A stretch of 64,000 nt of DNA from Streptomyces sp. NBC_00670 (GTDB taxonomy: Bacteria > Actinomycetota > Actinomycetes > Streptomycetales > Streptomycetaceae): NCBI RefSeq assembly GCF_036226765.1, contig NZ_CP109017.1, forward strand, positions 5,147,001 through 5,211,000, read 5' to 3'. The notes under the pieces are model-generated. The model was given only the letters and a program-made list of their open reading frames with translations, did not search any database and was not told where the DNA came from. The position numbers and the translations under genes were made by a program. Below, piece after piece: positions 7,672-16,559 of the stretch; within the stretch, counting starts at the first letter, position 1; every line of letters starts with the position of its first letter.

Positions 7672-10524
7672 TCACCGGTTCAGCAGTGCCTCCAGCGCTG
7701 CCCCCGTCGCCGGATGGCTGGCCATCAGTGTTGCCGCGCCGGCGGGCGACGGCGCCTCCGTCGGTGGCCAGTTCTGCTCGCAGCCCAGCAGGCGCGCCAC
7801 CGCGTCCGTGGTGGACCGGTGGGTGCGGAGCAGTGCGCTGCCGGACGGGCGTGCCGTCGGCTGCGCCGGCGACGCGGCCGGGGCCGCTCGCCACGGGGGG
7901 ACCCATGTGTCGAGCTCCGCCAGCCGCCCCGGGAAGATCCGCCCGGCCTCGCGGATCAGCAGCGGGGCCGGACCGGCCCCGCCCGCCCGCAGTGACGTGA
8001 TCAGCGTCGGCAGCCACGGCAGCAGCACCGCGTCCGGCAGCCGCCCGAACGCGTGGGACACCGACTCCACCACGAAGTCCGCGAGCTGCGGCACCGGCTC
8101 CAGCGCGTGCAGGAACCCGCTCAGATAGCGCGGGTAGGACGGCACCACCAGCGGGTTGCCCAGCAGCTCGTCGCACCGCCGCCGCAGTTCCGCCCGCGAC
8201 AGCCGGCCCAGATGCACCTGTGCCGCCCACAGCAGCGCCACCTTCGCCGGCTCCTCCGGATGCGACTGCGCGACCGCCAGCTCCAGCTGCGTCCGGTCGC
8301 AGCCCAGCGACAGCGCGAGCCCCTCCATGCCGAACAGGAAGCCCAGCGTCGCCGCGACCTGCTCCACCGTCGCTTCCTCGTCGGTGAACGCCGTCGGCAG
8401 CAGCGTGCAGTAGTGGGCGTAACCGGTCCGGACGAAGGACTCCACCCACCCCGGCAGCTCCGGCACGCTGGTGCGGTAGTACGCGAGCAGCCGCCGCACC
8501 CGGCGCAGCACTTCCGGTGCCCCGTCGACGCTGCGCTCGGTCGCCAGGACCTCCAGCGCCCGCGTGCCCAGCTCGTCGGCGAGGCGGCGGCTGCCCAGGT
8601 ACAGCACCGCGTCCTCGACCGCCCCCAGCACCGTCGCCGTCGTCGCCCGCGGTGCGTACGCCGTGCGCCGCAGCCGCTGCTCCAGCACCTGTTCGATGCT
8701 GACGCCCTCGTAGCCGAGCTCGATCAGGGACCGCTGGTGGGTGCCGAGCGCCAGGTCCCAGGACTCCTGCAACGACCGTTCGCCCAGCGTCCGTTCGCCC
8801 ATGATCGGGCGGGCGGCGCCCTGCGGCATCAGATACCGCAGCATCCACAGCACGTCGGAGCAGCGCGCCAGCTCGGGCCGGCCCGCGATGTCCAGCAACG
8901 CCCGCTGCACACCCCGCTGTTGCAGCTTCATGCCGAGCGGTGCGAGCCGGTCGTGGACGTCGCGGGCGAGCGGCGGCAGGGCGTCGTAGCCGACCTGTCC
9001 GATCCGGTCGCCGCCCATCATGATCTCGACGAGCCGCCGCACGTCGCGCCGCCCCGGCACCCGGTCCTTCTCGATGCACGTGACGGCCGCGTCCTGGAAG
9101 TCGTACGGCGTGGGCTTGGCCCGGTCGCGCATCCCGGCCAGCAGGATCGACGTCTCGAACACGGCGATGGCGTCGGCCGTGGAGGCGAGGTAGCCGCTCC
9201 GGCGCGCGGCCCGCACGATCTCCACCGACCAGCCGAGCAGCTCCGCCTCGTCCACGCCGTCGAGCACGGGCGGTCGTCTCAGGAAGCCCGAGAGCCGGTC
9301 CGGCGCCGGGTCTCCGACCGTGGCCGGGGGGAGCGCGGGCGCCGGCTTCGCGGCCGCCTTCTTCTTCGCCCCCGCCTGCCCGGCCAGCCGGTACGGCTTC
9401 ACTTTCGTCCGCCGGACGTTCTTCGCCCACTCCGTCGCCGCGATCGACACCGAACCGGCCGCGAGCCCGAACTGCGCCTCGATCGCCGCATGGCTGGACG
9501 GGATCAGCCCGTGCTGCCAGGTGCTGCCGCTCGGCGGGCTGATCCGATACGTGTCGGTGCCGTCGACCCCGAACTCCGCGACCCTGCTGGCCGCGTGGAA
9601 GGCCCCGCACACGTAGAGGCAGTCCGCCGGGTCCGTGCCGGTCGCGGACAGGTGCTCCCGCATCCGGGTCCACATGTACCGCTCGCGGTCCTCGTCCACC
9701 CGCACCCGCCCGGCGTCCCCGGGCGCCAGCCGCCGGAACAGGCTGCCGATCAGCAGCATCACCTGACGGTAGGTGTCGTGGTCGGCGGCGGCGTCGCCGA
9801 GCGGCACCTCGACGTACTGATGCCACCACTCCGACCAGTGCCGCACCCGCCCGTGCCGCAGCAGATGCTCCTCCAGCTCCGCGAACCGGGGCCGCAGATC
9901 GCCGATCTCCACGCCGACCGCGTCACCGTGCAACGCGGCCTCCTCCTCGGCCGACGGCGCGTCCGGGTCCGCGGGCCCGGGCTCCGCGCCGTCGCCGTCC
10001 GGCGTCTCGCGCGCCTGCCACTGGAAGACGTGGTCCGAGGAGCGGTCGACGAGGACCAGCTCGACACCCGGCGTGTCCAGCGCGTACGCGATCGCCTGGT
10101 ACTCCGCCGACGCCTCGGTGATCGGCGCGACCACCGACAGCGGCGCCCACTCGACCGGCAGCCCCGCCACCTCACTGGCGAACGCCTGCACCGCCACCGG
10201 CAGGCGGCAGTTGCGCAACTCGGTCAGCAGCGGCGCCATGTCCTCGCACAGCTCCAGGTACACCACCTTCGGCTGCTTCTCCCGCAGCCGTCGCGCCATC
10301 GCCAGCGCCGAGGCGGGCGAGTGGTGGCAGACGGGGAAGATCTCCAGCGGCTCGCGCACCGCCCGGTCCACGTCGTCGACGATGCCGAGCAGGATGCCCT
10401 CCAGCGCGCCCGGCCCGTCGGCGAACTCCGTGGCCGCCTCGTGGAGTTGCGCGCGCAGTGCCCCGAACGGGCCCTTCGCCGCCACCGTCGCCGTCCCGGC
10501 GCCTGCGGTCTCCGCCGCGCTCAC
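7672..10524 (-). CDS. DUF5682-like protein with TraB/Tiki-type motifs
   Basis: A 950-residue protein, last of a four-gene coupled operon; its GTG overlaps the moxR stop (GTGA, 10521-10524). No signal peptide or membrane segment is seen. The N-terminal third has FPVCHHSPAS (residues 63-72), then VVYLELCEDM (87-96) about 20 residues on. Later comes DRERYMWTRM (279-288), followed by LYVCGAFHAASRV (303-315, H310). This order (GxxH.S, VxVEL, ERxxYM, VGAxH) resembles TraB/Tiki/EreA-fold enzymes and points to a hydrolase-like domain in residues 60-320. Residues 340-950 are helical and unassigned. The DUF5682 assignment is from recall of the family; the TraB link is my inference. Confidence 0.75.
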   Translation of the reverse strand: MSAAETAGAGTATVAAKGPFGALRAQLHEAATEFADGPGALEGILLGIVDDVDRAVREPLEIFPVCHHSPASALAMARRLREKQPKVVYLELCEDMAPLLTELRNCRLPVAVQAFASEVAGLPVEWAPLSVVAPITEASAEYQAIAYALDTPGVELVLVDRSSDHVFQWQARETPDGDGAEPGPADPDAPSAEEEAALHGDAVGVEIGDLRPRFAELEEHLLRHGRVRHWSEWWHQYVEVPLGDAAADHDTYRQVMLLIGSLFRRLAPGDAGRVRVDEDRERYMWTRMREHLSATGTDPADCLYVCGAFHAASRVAEFGVDGTDTYRISPPSGSTWQHGLIPSSHAAIEAQFGLAAGSVSIAATEWAKNVRRTKVKPYRLAGQAGAKKKAAAKPAPALPPATVGDPAPDRLSGFLRRPPVLDGVDEAELLGWSVEIVRAARRSGYLASTADAIAVFETSILLAGMRDRAKPTPYDFQDAAVTCIEKDRVPGRRDVRRLVEIMMGGDRIGQVGYDALPPLARDVHDRLAPLGMKLQQRGVQRALLDIAGRPELARCSDVLWMLRYLMPQGAARPIMGERTLGERSLQESWDLALGTHQRSLIELGYEGVSIEQVLEQRLRRTAYAPRATTATVLGAVEDAVLYLGSRRLADELGTRALEVLATERSVDGAPEVLRRVRRLLAYYRTSVPELPGWVESFVRTGYAHYCTLLPTAFTDEEATVEQVAATLGFLFGMEGLALSLGCDRTQLELAVAQSHPEEPAKVALLWAAQVHLGRLSRAELRRRCDELLGNPLVVPSYPRYLSGFLHALEPVPQLADFVVESVSHAFGRLPDAVLLPWLPTLITSLRAGGAGPAPLLIREAGRIFPGRLAELDTWVPPWRAAPAASPAQPTARPSGSALLRTHRSTTDAVARLLGCEQNWPPTEAPSPAGAATLMASHPATGAALEALLNR

Positions 10525-11645
10525 GACAGGGTCGCGATCGCGTCGCGGCCGCCCTCGAGGAACTCCGGCCAGGAGCCGCCCTCCTCCGTGCTGCGCGGCT
10601 CGACCACGCCGTGCAGGTACTTGTTGAGGATGGCCAGGTCCTCCGGCGCGCGCCGGGCCAGCGACCCGACCAGCGAGGAGGCGAGCGTACGGGCGCTCAG
10701 CGCGCTCTCGCCGAAGAAGTTGCTGTGCAGGATCGCGTCCTCCAGCACGCCGATCTGCTCGGCCGTGGACAGCGCCGACTCCAGCTTCTCGTCGTCGCTG
10801 CCGGCCGCGGCGGCCGAGGCCCGCAGGTCGGCGAAGCTGCGCAGCAGCACGTCCAGCAGCGTGGGCGGCACGTCCAGCTCTATCCGGTGCCGGCGCAGCA
10901 GCTCCTCGGTGCGGAAGCGGACGATCTCCGCCTCGCTCTTCTTGTTGGTCACCACCGGGATGCGGACGAAGTTGAAGCGGCGCTTGAGCGCGGACGACAG
11001 GTCGTTGACGCCCCGGTCGCGGCTGTTGGCGGTCGCGATGACGGAGAAGCCGGGCCTGGCGAAGACGATGTTGTCGCTGTCGTTGTCACTGCCCAGCTCG
11101 GGGACCGAGATGTACTTCTCGGACAGGATCGAGATGAGCGCGTCCTGCACGTCACTGGTGGAGCGGGTGAGCTCCTCGAAGCGGCCGATCGCGCCGGTCT
11201 CCATCGCCGTCATGATCGGGGAGGGGATCATCGACTCCCGGGACTGCCCCTTGGCGATCACCATGGAGACGTTCCACGAGTACTTGATGTGGTCCTCCGT
11301 GGTGCCGGCCGTGCCCTGCACCACCAGCGTGGAGTTGCGGGAGATCGCCGCGGACAGCAGCTCGGCCAGCCAGCTCTTGCCGGTGCCGGGGTCGCCGATC
11401 AGCAGCAGCCCGCGGTCCGAGGCCAGCGTCACGATGGACCGCTCGACGAAGCTGCGGTCGCCGAACCACTTCTGCGTCACCTCCCGGTCCAGGCCGTCGG
11501 CGCGCTCGGAACCGAGGATGAACAGGCGGACCATCTTGGGCGACAGCCGCCAGGAGAACGGCTTGGGGCCGTCGTCGACCGACTCCAGCCAGTCCAGCTC
11601 CTCGGCGTACTTGATCTCGGCGGGGGCGCGCAACAGGTCGGACAT
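10521..11645 (-). CDS. MoxR-type AAA ATPase
   Basis: A 374-residue AAA+ ATPase. Walker A is GDPGTGKS (84-91). The Walker B position reads GRFEEL (154-159), with Glu-Glu (157-158) where Asp-Glu is usual. Sensor 1 is VIATANSRD (202-210, N207) and the ALKRRF segment (219-224) supplies the arginine-finger region. MoxR ATPases act as chaperones with VWA-domain partners, and the VWA gene lies directly upstream. ATG 11645 has a GAAAGG site. It is coupled to the next gene by a 4-nt overlap and separated from the VWA gene by 90 nt holding a heptamer repeat. Confidence 0.9.
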   Translation of the reverse strand: MSDLLRAPAEIKYAEELDWLESVDDGPKPFSWRLSPKMVRLFILGSERADGLDREVTQKWFGDRSFVERSIVTLASDRGLLLIGDPGTGKSWLAELLSAAISRNSTLVVQGTAGTTEDHIKYSWNVSMVIAKGQSRESMIPSPIMTAMETGAIGRFEELTRSTSDVQDALISILSEKYISVPELGSDNDSDNIVFARPGFSVIATANSRDRGVNDLSSALKRRFNFVRIPVVTNKKSEAEIVRFRTEELLRRHRIELDVPPTLLDVLLRSFADLRASAAAAGSDDEKLESALSTAEQIGVLEDAILHSNFFGESALSARTLASSLVGSLARRAPEDLAILNKYLHGVVEPRSTEEGGSWPEFLEGGRDAIATLS

Positions 11646-11680
11646 GATGAGCCTTTCGGAACGTGTGTGAGCAAGTGGGT

Positions 11681-11715
11681 GAAGAGCGAAGAGCGAAGAG
11701 CGAAGAGCGAAGAGC
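11681..11715. repeat. Five tandem copies of a 7-bp unit (GAAGAGC)
   Basis: Five perfect copies of GAAGAGC fill 35 bp of the 90-bp gap between the VWA stop codon (11736) and the moxR ribosome-binding site. In the transcript it reads as repeated GCUCUUC. Confidence 0.9.
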
Positions 11716-11735
11716 GGGGAAGGCGCAGGGCCGAC

Positions 11736-13268
11736 TCAGGTCAGGAACGCCTTCAGCTCGTGCACGAGCTTGCGGATGTGACCGGAGAGCACCGGCGTCC
11801 CCAGGTCCTTGAACCGCTCCCGGAACCACGGGTTGACGCTGCCGCGCCCCGAGCTGGTCACCGAGCCGACCGGGATGAACTTGGCCCCGGAACGGTGGAT
11901 CGCGGCCATCGACTCGAACAGCGGCTCGGTCTGCCACTCGTAGAAGTCGGATATCCAGACGACGACGGTGTTGCGCGGCTCCGCGATCTTCGGCTGGGCC
12001 AGCGCCATCGCGACCGTGCCGTCCGTCCCGCCGCCCAGGTTGGTGCGCAGCAGGGTCTCGAAGGGGTCGTGCACCCAGGGGGTGAGATCGAGCGCCTGGG
12101 TGTCGTACGCGATCAGATGGACGTCGACCTTGGGCAGCCCGGCGAAGATCGACGCCAGGATGGTGCAGTTGACCATGGAGTCGACCATCGAACCCGACTG
12201 GTCCACCACCACGATCAGCCGCTGCGGCGTCGTCTTGCGGGCGGTGTGCCGGTAGTAGAGGCGGTCGACGTAGAGCCGCTCCTCCTCCGGGTCCCAGTTG
12301 GTCAGGTTCTTCCAGATCGTGCGGTCCAGGTCCAGGTTGCGGTAGACCCGCTTCGGCGGGACCGACCGGTCCAGGGCGCCGACCGTGGCCTTCTCCACCT
12401 GGGTGCGCAGCACCTCGGCGACCTCGTCGACGAAGCGGCGGATCAGCGCCTTGGCGTTGGCCAGGGCGACGCCGGACAGGTTGTCCTTGTCCCGCAGGAG
12501 CTGCTCCATCAGCGACATGCTCGGCGTCAGCTGCGAGGCCAGCCTGGGGTCGGCGAGCACCTCGCGCAGCCGCATCCGCTTGACGAGGTCGGCCTCGATG
12601 GCGCCCAGTTCCGGGCCGATGGCCGGAATGAGCGTGCTCAGGTCGGGTGTCGGGGCGCCGAAGCCGGTGCCGGTCGGGCTGACGCCACCCGGACTCGATC
12701 CGGCCGGGCGTCCGCCGCCGCCCCGCAGTCCGCCGGGCGCGCAGCCCAGCGCGCGCTCCAGCCAGCCCGCGTCGGCCTGCCAGCGCGCCAGCTGCCCGGC
12801 GGTGACCGTCCCGGAGCCGGCGGAGAAGACGTTGAGCAGCACCTTGGACACCAGCGCCGCGCGCCGCACCTCGGCCGCCCGGTCCCGCCCGCCGTCGCCC
12901 TCGGCGGCGTCGGCGTTGTCGGGCTCGGGCACCATCAACCGGTCGAACTCGTCGGCCAGTTCGGGGTGGCGCTGCACGACCGAGTCGACGGACGCCTTCG
13001 GGTCGAGCAGCGCGGGCGGCAGCCCGATGTCCTTGACGACGGCGAGGCTCGACGACTCCAGCGCGGGCTGCTCCTCGGGGTCGAACAGCTGGGCGAGCAG
13101 CCGCCAGTAGAGCACCTGACGGCGGGTCTCGTGCGGGTTCGCCTCCGGGGCTTCGGGGGCGGTCGTTCCGACGACGGGCTCAGCGGCGTCGGTGGTGCCG
13201 GCCACGGCGGTGGGTTCGGTCACGGCGGCGGTTTCGGTCGTCCCGGCGGTCTCGTTCGGCTCGGTCAT
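11736..13268 (-). CDS. VWA-domain protein (MoxR partner)
   Basis: A 510-residue cytoplasmic protein. Residues 1-45 are Thr/Ala/Glu-rich and probably disordered; residues 46-340 are helical, with a Gly-rich linker at 180-206. The C-terminal VWA domain (about 348-505) keeps a complete metal-ion adhesion site: DQSGS with D356, S358 and S360, T415 in GGGTD, and D441 in ISDF. VWA proteins of this kind work with MoxR ATPases in assembling or activating protein complexes. ATG 13268 overlaps the stop of the SWIM gene by 4 nt (ATGA). Confidence 0.9.
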   Translation of the reverse strand: MTEPNETAGTTETAAVTEPTAVAGTTDAAEPVVGTTAPEAPEANPHETRRQVLYWRLLAQLFDPEEQPALESSSLAVVKDIGLPPALLDPKASVDSVVQRHPELADEFDRLMVPEPDNADAAEGDGGRDRAAEVRRAALVSKVLLNVFSAGSGTVTAGQLARWQADAGWLERALGCAPGGLRGGGGRPAGSSPGGVSPTGTGFGAPTPDLSTLIPAIGPELGAIEADLVKRMRLREVLADPRLASQLTPSMSLMEQLLRDKDNLSGVALANAKALIRRFVDEVAEVLRTQVEKATVGALDRSVPPKRVYRNLDLDRTIWKNLTNWDPEEERLYVDRLYYRHTARKTTPQRLIVVVDQSGSMVDSMVNCTILASIFAGLPKVDVHLIAYDTQALDLTPWVHDPFETLLRTNLGGGTDGTVAMALAQPKIAEPRNTVVVWISDFYEWQTEPLFESMAAIHRSGAKFIPVGSVTSSGRGSVNPWFRERFKDLGTPVLSGHIRKLVHELKAFLT

Positions 13269-15199
13269 TTGCGCAGCAGCCTTCCGGCGCGCTCGCGCAG
13301 GACCGTCACCGCGTCCGTCGCCGCCTTCTCCGCCTTGATCCCGGCCTTGTCGGTGGTGCCGCCCGCCCACGCCCCCGCGTGCACGGCGACGGGCTTCTTC
13401 CGTACGGTCGTCTCGACGGCCAGCGGCTGGAGCCGGAACCGTCCGGCGTCCCAGCGCAGCAGCGCGATGCACGCGTGCGACGCCGCCACGGCCTCCGGGG
13501 TGAGCGGCCCGGCATCCGGCACGCGGTCGGTGTCGACGACGAGACGGTGACCGGCGACGGTGAACGTCAGGACCCCGCTGTCCTTGTCCCGCTCGCTCTC
13601 ATAGCCCTCCAGGAACACCGGTTCCGCGAGCCGCGCGGGGTGCCGGTCCAGCGGCGCCGTCGCCGCGGCGCCCGCGGTGGGCAGGGCGACGCGGGCGGTG
13701 GCGAAGGCGTCGGCGGGCTCGCCCCGGCGGGCGTATTCCTCGCCCCACACCAGGTCGCCCTCGTCGGTGACCGGCATGTCGGTGACGTCCATCGCACGGC
13801 CCTCGCCGACCGCCGCCAGCAGCGACAGGTGCGGGCGCAGCAACTGCCAGACGCCGGCCCCGACGACCGTGTCGGGCTTCGGCACCGAGACCCCGGCCCG
13901 CACCAGGCGGGGCGCCGAGCCGTCGGCGGGCTCCAGGATCGCGTGCACCTGGGCCTGTGCGGCCGTCGCGTGTTCGTGCAGGTCGACGCCGAGCGGCAGC
14001 AGCCGGCCGGTGACCGTGCCGGACGGGGCCGCGCCGGCGGCGCCGGGCACGGTCAGCAGCATCGCCCGCGACCACAGGTCGCCCCAGCGGCGCTCGGGCA
14101 CCCGCTCCAGGGCGGCGCCCGGGCAGGAGGCGGCGAGCTCGAACGCCAGTCCGTCCAGCAGCGTCGCCAGGCGGCGCAGCGACGGCTCCGGGAGCATCGC
14201 GGAGACGACGGGGGCGGCGCCCGCGACCACGTCGTGGTCGAGGTTGCGCCAGCCCGTGCGGGCCAGGTCGCAGAGCCAGGAGCGGGCGGCGACCAGCAGG
14301 TTCGCCGGCTGCGGCGCGGCGGGCGACGGTTCCGGGGCCGCGTCGTGCGGACGGCCGGTCAACTCCTCGCCGCGGGCCGTCAGCGCGTCGTGGACGGAGC
14401 CGAGGAGTGCCGTGCGGGCGGCGGCGAGGGCGGTGAAGTGGTCCTCGCCGGCGGCGCCGGCCGCGGCCTTCTCGGCCGCCTCCGTGGTCCGGGCGGCCAG
14501 CGGCGAGGCGGCCAGGGCGGCGGCGAAGGTCTGCAGATCGGCGGCCTGGGTGGGCGTCGGGCGCAGCAGGCCGCCGACGAGGGCACGGTCCAGGGCGGCG
14601 ACGGCGTCCAGGGCGTCGTCCAGGCCGGGGACGGGGGCGCCGAGAAGGGTGGCGTCCGGGTCAGCGTCCTCGGGGCCGGTGTCCGTGGCGGGTGCCGTTC
14701 CCCTGGTGGGCGGGAACCAGTGCATCTCCGGGGACGGGGTGGTGCTGGGCGGGAGTTCCAGGTAGGCGAGGTGGCGCAGGAAGCGGCTGAAGACGGAGGC
14801 GGCGGCCTTGTCGGCGGCCGGCTGGGGCCGGGTCGCGCTCATCTCGGCGGCGATGCTCGCCGCCGTCGGCTCCTCGCCGGTGTCGGTGGGGTCCAGGCGG
14901 AGGTAGCGGGCGACGCGGGTGGGGCCGTACTGGAGTACGGCCTCCTTGATCAGGGCCAGGATGTGGTTGCAGAAGCCGCCGCGGGCGCCGCCGCAGGGGC
15001 GGTTGTTGTTGGTGCTGCAGGCGTATGCGTAGGTGCCGGTGGCGACCGACGAGACGTAGACCCGTTCGATGTCCGAGCCGCTGGAGACGACGCCCTGGAG
15101 GCGGCCGTCGGCCAGTTCGACGAACGGGACCTTGGCGAGTTTGCGTGGCCGGGCGGGTGGGGTCACCCGGGCCGTGCTTGCCGTTTCCCACTCCGACAA
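13265..15199 (-). CDS. SWIM zinc-finger family protein
   Basis: A 644-residue protein, first gene of the four-gene operon. Near the N-terminus Cys61, Cys69, Cys77 and His79 (FCNHI) form a SWIM-like zinc site, though the first spacing (C-x7-C) is longer than the usual CxC. The rest is Ala-rich with no domain I recognise. I chose TTG 15199 because AAGGAG sits 8 nt upstream. An ATG at 15207 is out of frame and only 3 nt from that site. SWIM domains bind DNA or proteins; the partner here is unknown. Confidence 0.85.
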   Translation of the reverse strand: MSEWETASTARVTPPARPRKLAKVPFVELADGRLQGVVSSGSDIERVYVSSVATGTYAYACSTNNNRPCGGARGGFCNHILALIKEAVLQYGPTRVARYLRLDPTDTGEEPTAASIAAEMSATRPQPAADKAAASVFSRFLRHLAYLELPPSTTPSPEMHWFPPTRGTAPATDTGPEDADPDATLLGAPVPGLDDALDAVAALDRALVGGLLRPTPTQAADLQTFAAALAASPLAARTTEAAEKAAAGAAGEDHFTALAAARTALLGSVHDALTARGEELTGRPHDAAPEPSPAAPQPANLLVAARSWLCDLARTGWRNLDHDVVAGAAPVVSAMLPEPSLRRLATLLDGLAFELAASCPGAALERVPERRWGDLWSRAMLLTVPGAAGAAPSGTVTGRLLPLGVDLHEHATAAQAQVHAILEPADGSAPRLVRAGVSVPKPDTVVGAGVWQLLRPHLSLLAAVGEGRAMDVTDMPVTDEGDLVWGEEYARRGEPADAFATARVALPTAGAAATAPLDRHPARLAEPVFLEGYESERDKDSGVLTFTVAGHRLVVDTDRVPDAGPLTPEAVAASHACIALLRWDAGRFRLQPLAVETTVRKKPVAVHAGAWAGGTTDKAGIKAEKAATDAVTVLRERAGRLLRK

Positions 15200-15373
15200 C
15201 GCGTCATCTCCTTTTCGGTGCGTGGGGGTTGCTGCCGGGGGGTGTGTGCGGGCATGCCTCGGTGACCCCCCTCGCGGCAGAACCGCGGTACGGGAATGAA
15301 GCTAGCGGGGGGTACTGACAATGGGGGTCGGTGCGGGTGGGGTGCGGCTGGGTGGGGGTGCGCGTTCGGGGGG

Positions 15374-15695
15374 TTCGCCCCCGCCGCCCCTACCCTTCCC
15401 ATCCCCCAGGGGCTCCGCCCCTTCGACCCCGGGGGACTTGGGGTGGGTGGGACGGACGCGGGAGAGCTCGGGCGGGCGGGGTTGTAGGGCGAGTGCGGGC
15501 GCGTTTGGCGTCTCGCGCAGTTCCCCGCGCCCCTGGGCGGTGGGTGGTGCTGCCTGGCTTTCGGGTGCGGGTGCGTCTCGGTCGCCCGCGCAGTTCCCCG
15601 CGCCCCAGCGGGGCGCACCAGTCCAGCCACGACTTACCCGCGCCCAAAAACCGGCAGTCACCACCCCCCACCTAGGGGCGCGGGGAACTGCGCGA
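15374..15695. repeat. Intergenic repeat cluster: one family B and three family A copies
   Basis: The 658-bp space between the SWIM gene start (15199) and the response-regulator stop (15858) has no convincing gene. It holds a family B copy (15374-15432, minus orientation) and family A copies at 15513-15534 and 15588-15606 (minus) and 15674-15695 (plus). The open frames in it are Gly/Arg/Pro-rich readings of repeats. The promoter for the SWIM operon should lie near 15200-15300; I see no clear boxes. Confidence 0.8.
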
Positions 15696-15857
15696 GCAAC
15701 CACGATCCACCCGCACTCGAAGAACCGGCAGTCACCAGCCCCACCCAGGTCCGCGGGACTGTAACGATCGGCGGCTCCGCCGCGTGGGCGCGACAAGCCG
15801 CCTTCCCCCCCGTACCCGAAGAACCGGCCGTAGGCCGAGCCCTCCGCATGGGGTGAC

Positions 15858-16559
15858 TTACCGCGTCCAGCGGTAGATGAGTTCCGGGCGGCCCACTTGG
15901 CCGTACTGGGGGCTTCGGGTGGCGCGGCCCGCGCCGACCAGGTGTTCCAGGTATCGCCGCGCCGTGATCCGCGAGATCCCCACCGTCTCCGCGAGCCCCG
16001 CCGCGGTGAGCCCCTCCGGCGCCGCCTCCCGCAACGTCTTCGTGACGCGCTCCAGCGTCGGACCGCTCAACCCCTTCGGCAGCGCCGCCGGCCCCGGCGC
16101 GCGCAGCGCGGCCAGCGCGCGGTCCACCTCGTCCTGCCCGCTCGCCTCGCCCACCGTCGCGTGGAACTCCGCGTACCGCACCAACCGGTCCCGCAGCGTC
16201 GCGAAGGTGAACGGTTTCAGCACGTACTGCACCACCCCCAGCGACACCCCCTCCCGCACCACCGCCAGATCCCGCGCGGAGGTCACCGCTATGACGTCCG
16301 CATGGTGCCCCGCCGCCCGCAGCGAGCGGGCGAGCTGCAACCCGTGCACGTCCGGCAGGTGGAGGTCGAGCAGGAGCAGATCCACCGGCATCCGGTCCAG
16401 CGCGCGCCGCGCCTCCGCACCGGTGTGCGCCTTCCCGACCGCGACGAACCCCGGCACCCGTCCGACGTACATCACATGCGCGTCCGCCGCGACGGGATCG
16501 TCCTCCACGACCAGCACCCGGATCACCTCGGCCCCGCCGACCCCAGCCGTGCCCGTCAC
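15858..16559 (-). CDS. DcuR/CitB-type response regulator
   Basis: A 233-residue regulator. The receiver domain (13-130) has the acidic pair E19-D20-D21, phosphoacceptor D65 in LLLDLHLPD, and the K of YVLKPF. The C-terminal 80 residues form an HTH (GLTAAGLAETVGISRITARRYL) of the type found in DctR/CitB regulators. GTG 16559 overlaps the kinase stop (GTGA). Placed beside a divergent dctA, it most likely activates dicarboxylate uptake. Confidence 0.9.
   Translation of the reverse strand: MTGTAGVGGAEVIRVLVVEDDPVAADAHVMYVGRVPGFVAVGKAHTGAEARRALDRMPVDLLLLDLHLPDVHGLQLARSLRAAGHHADVIAVTSARDLAVVREGVSLGVVQYVLKPFTFATLRDRLVRYAEFHATVGEASGQDEVDRALAALRAPGPAALPKGLSGPTLERVTKTLREAAPEGLTAAGLAETVGISRITARRYLEHLVGAGRATRSPQYGQVGRPELIYRWTR

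Noticed and set aside
8053..11670. A 1205-codon plus-strand open frame
   Set aside because: It lies opposite the DUF5682-like and MoxR genes, shows the composition of a reverse-strand shadow, and has no plausible start region.
15200..15857. Small protein genes in the repeat cluster
   Set aside because: All open frames there are Gly/Pro/Arg-rich readings of families A and B in several frames, without ribosome-binding sites.
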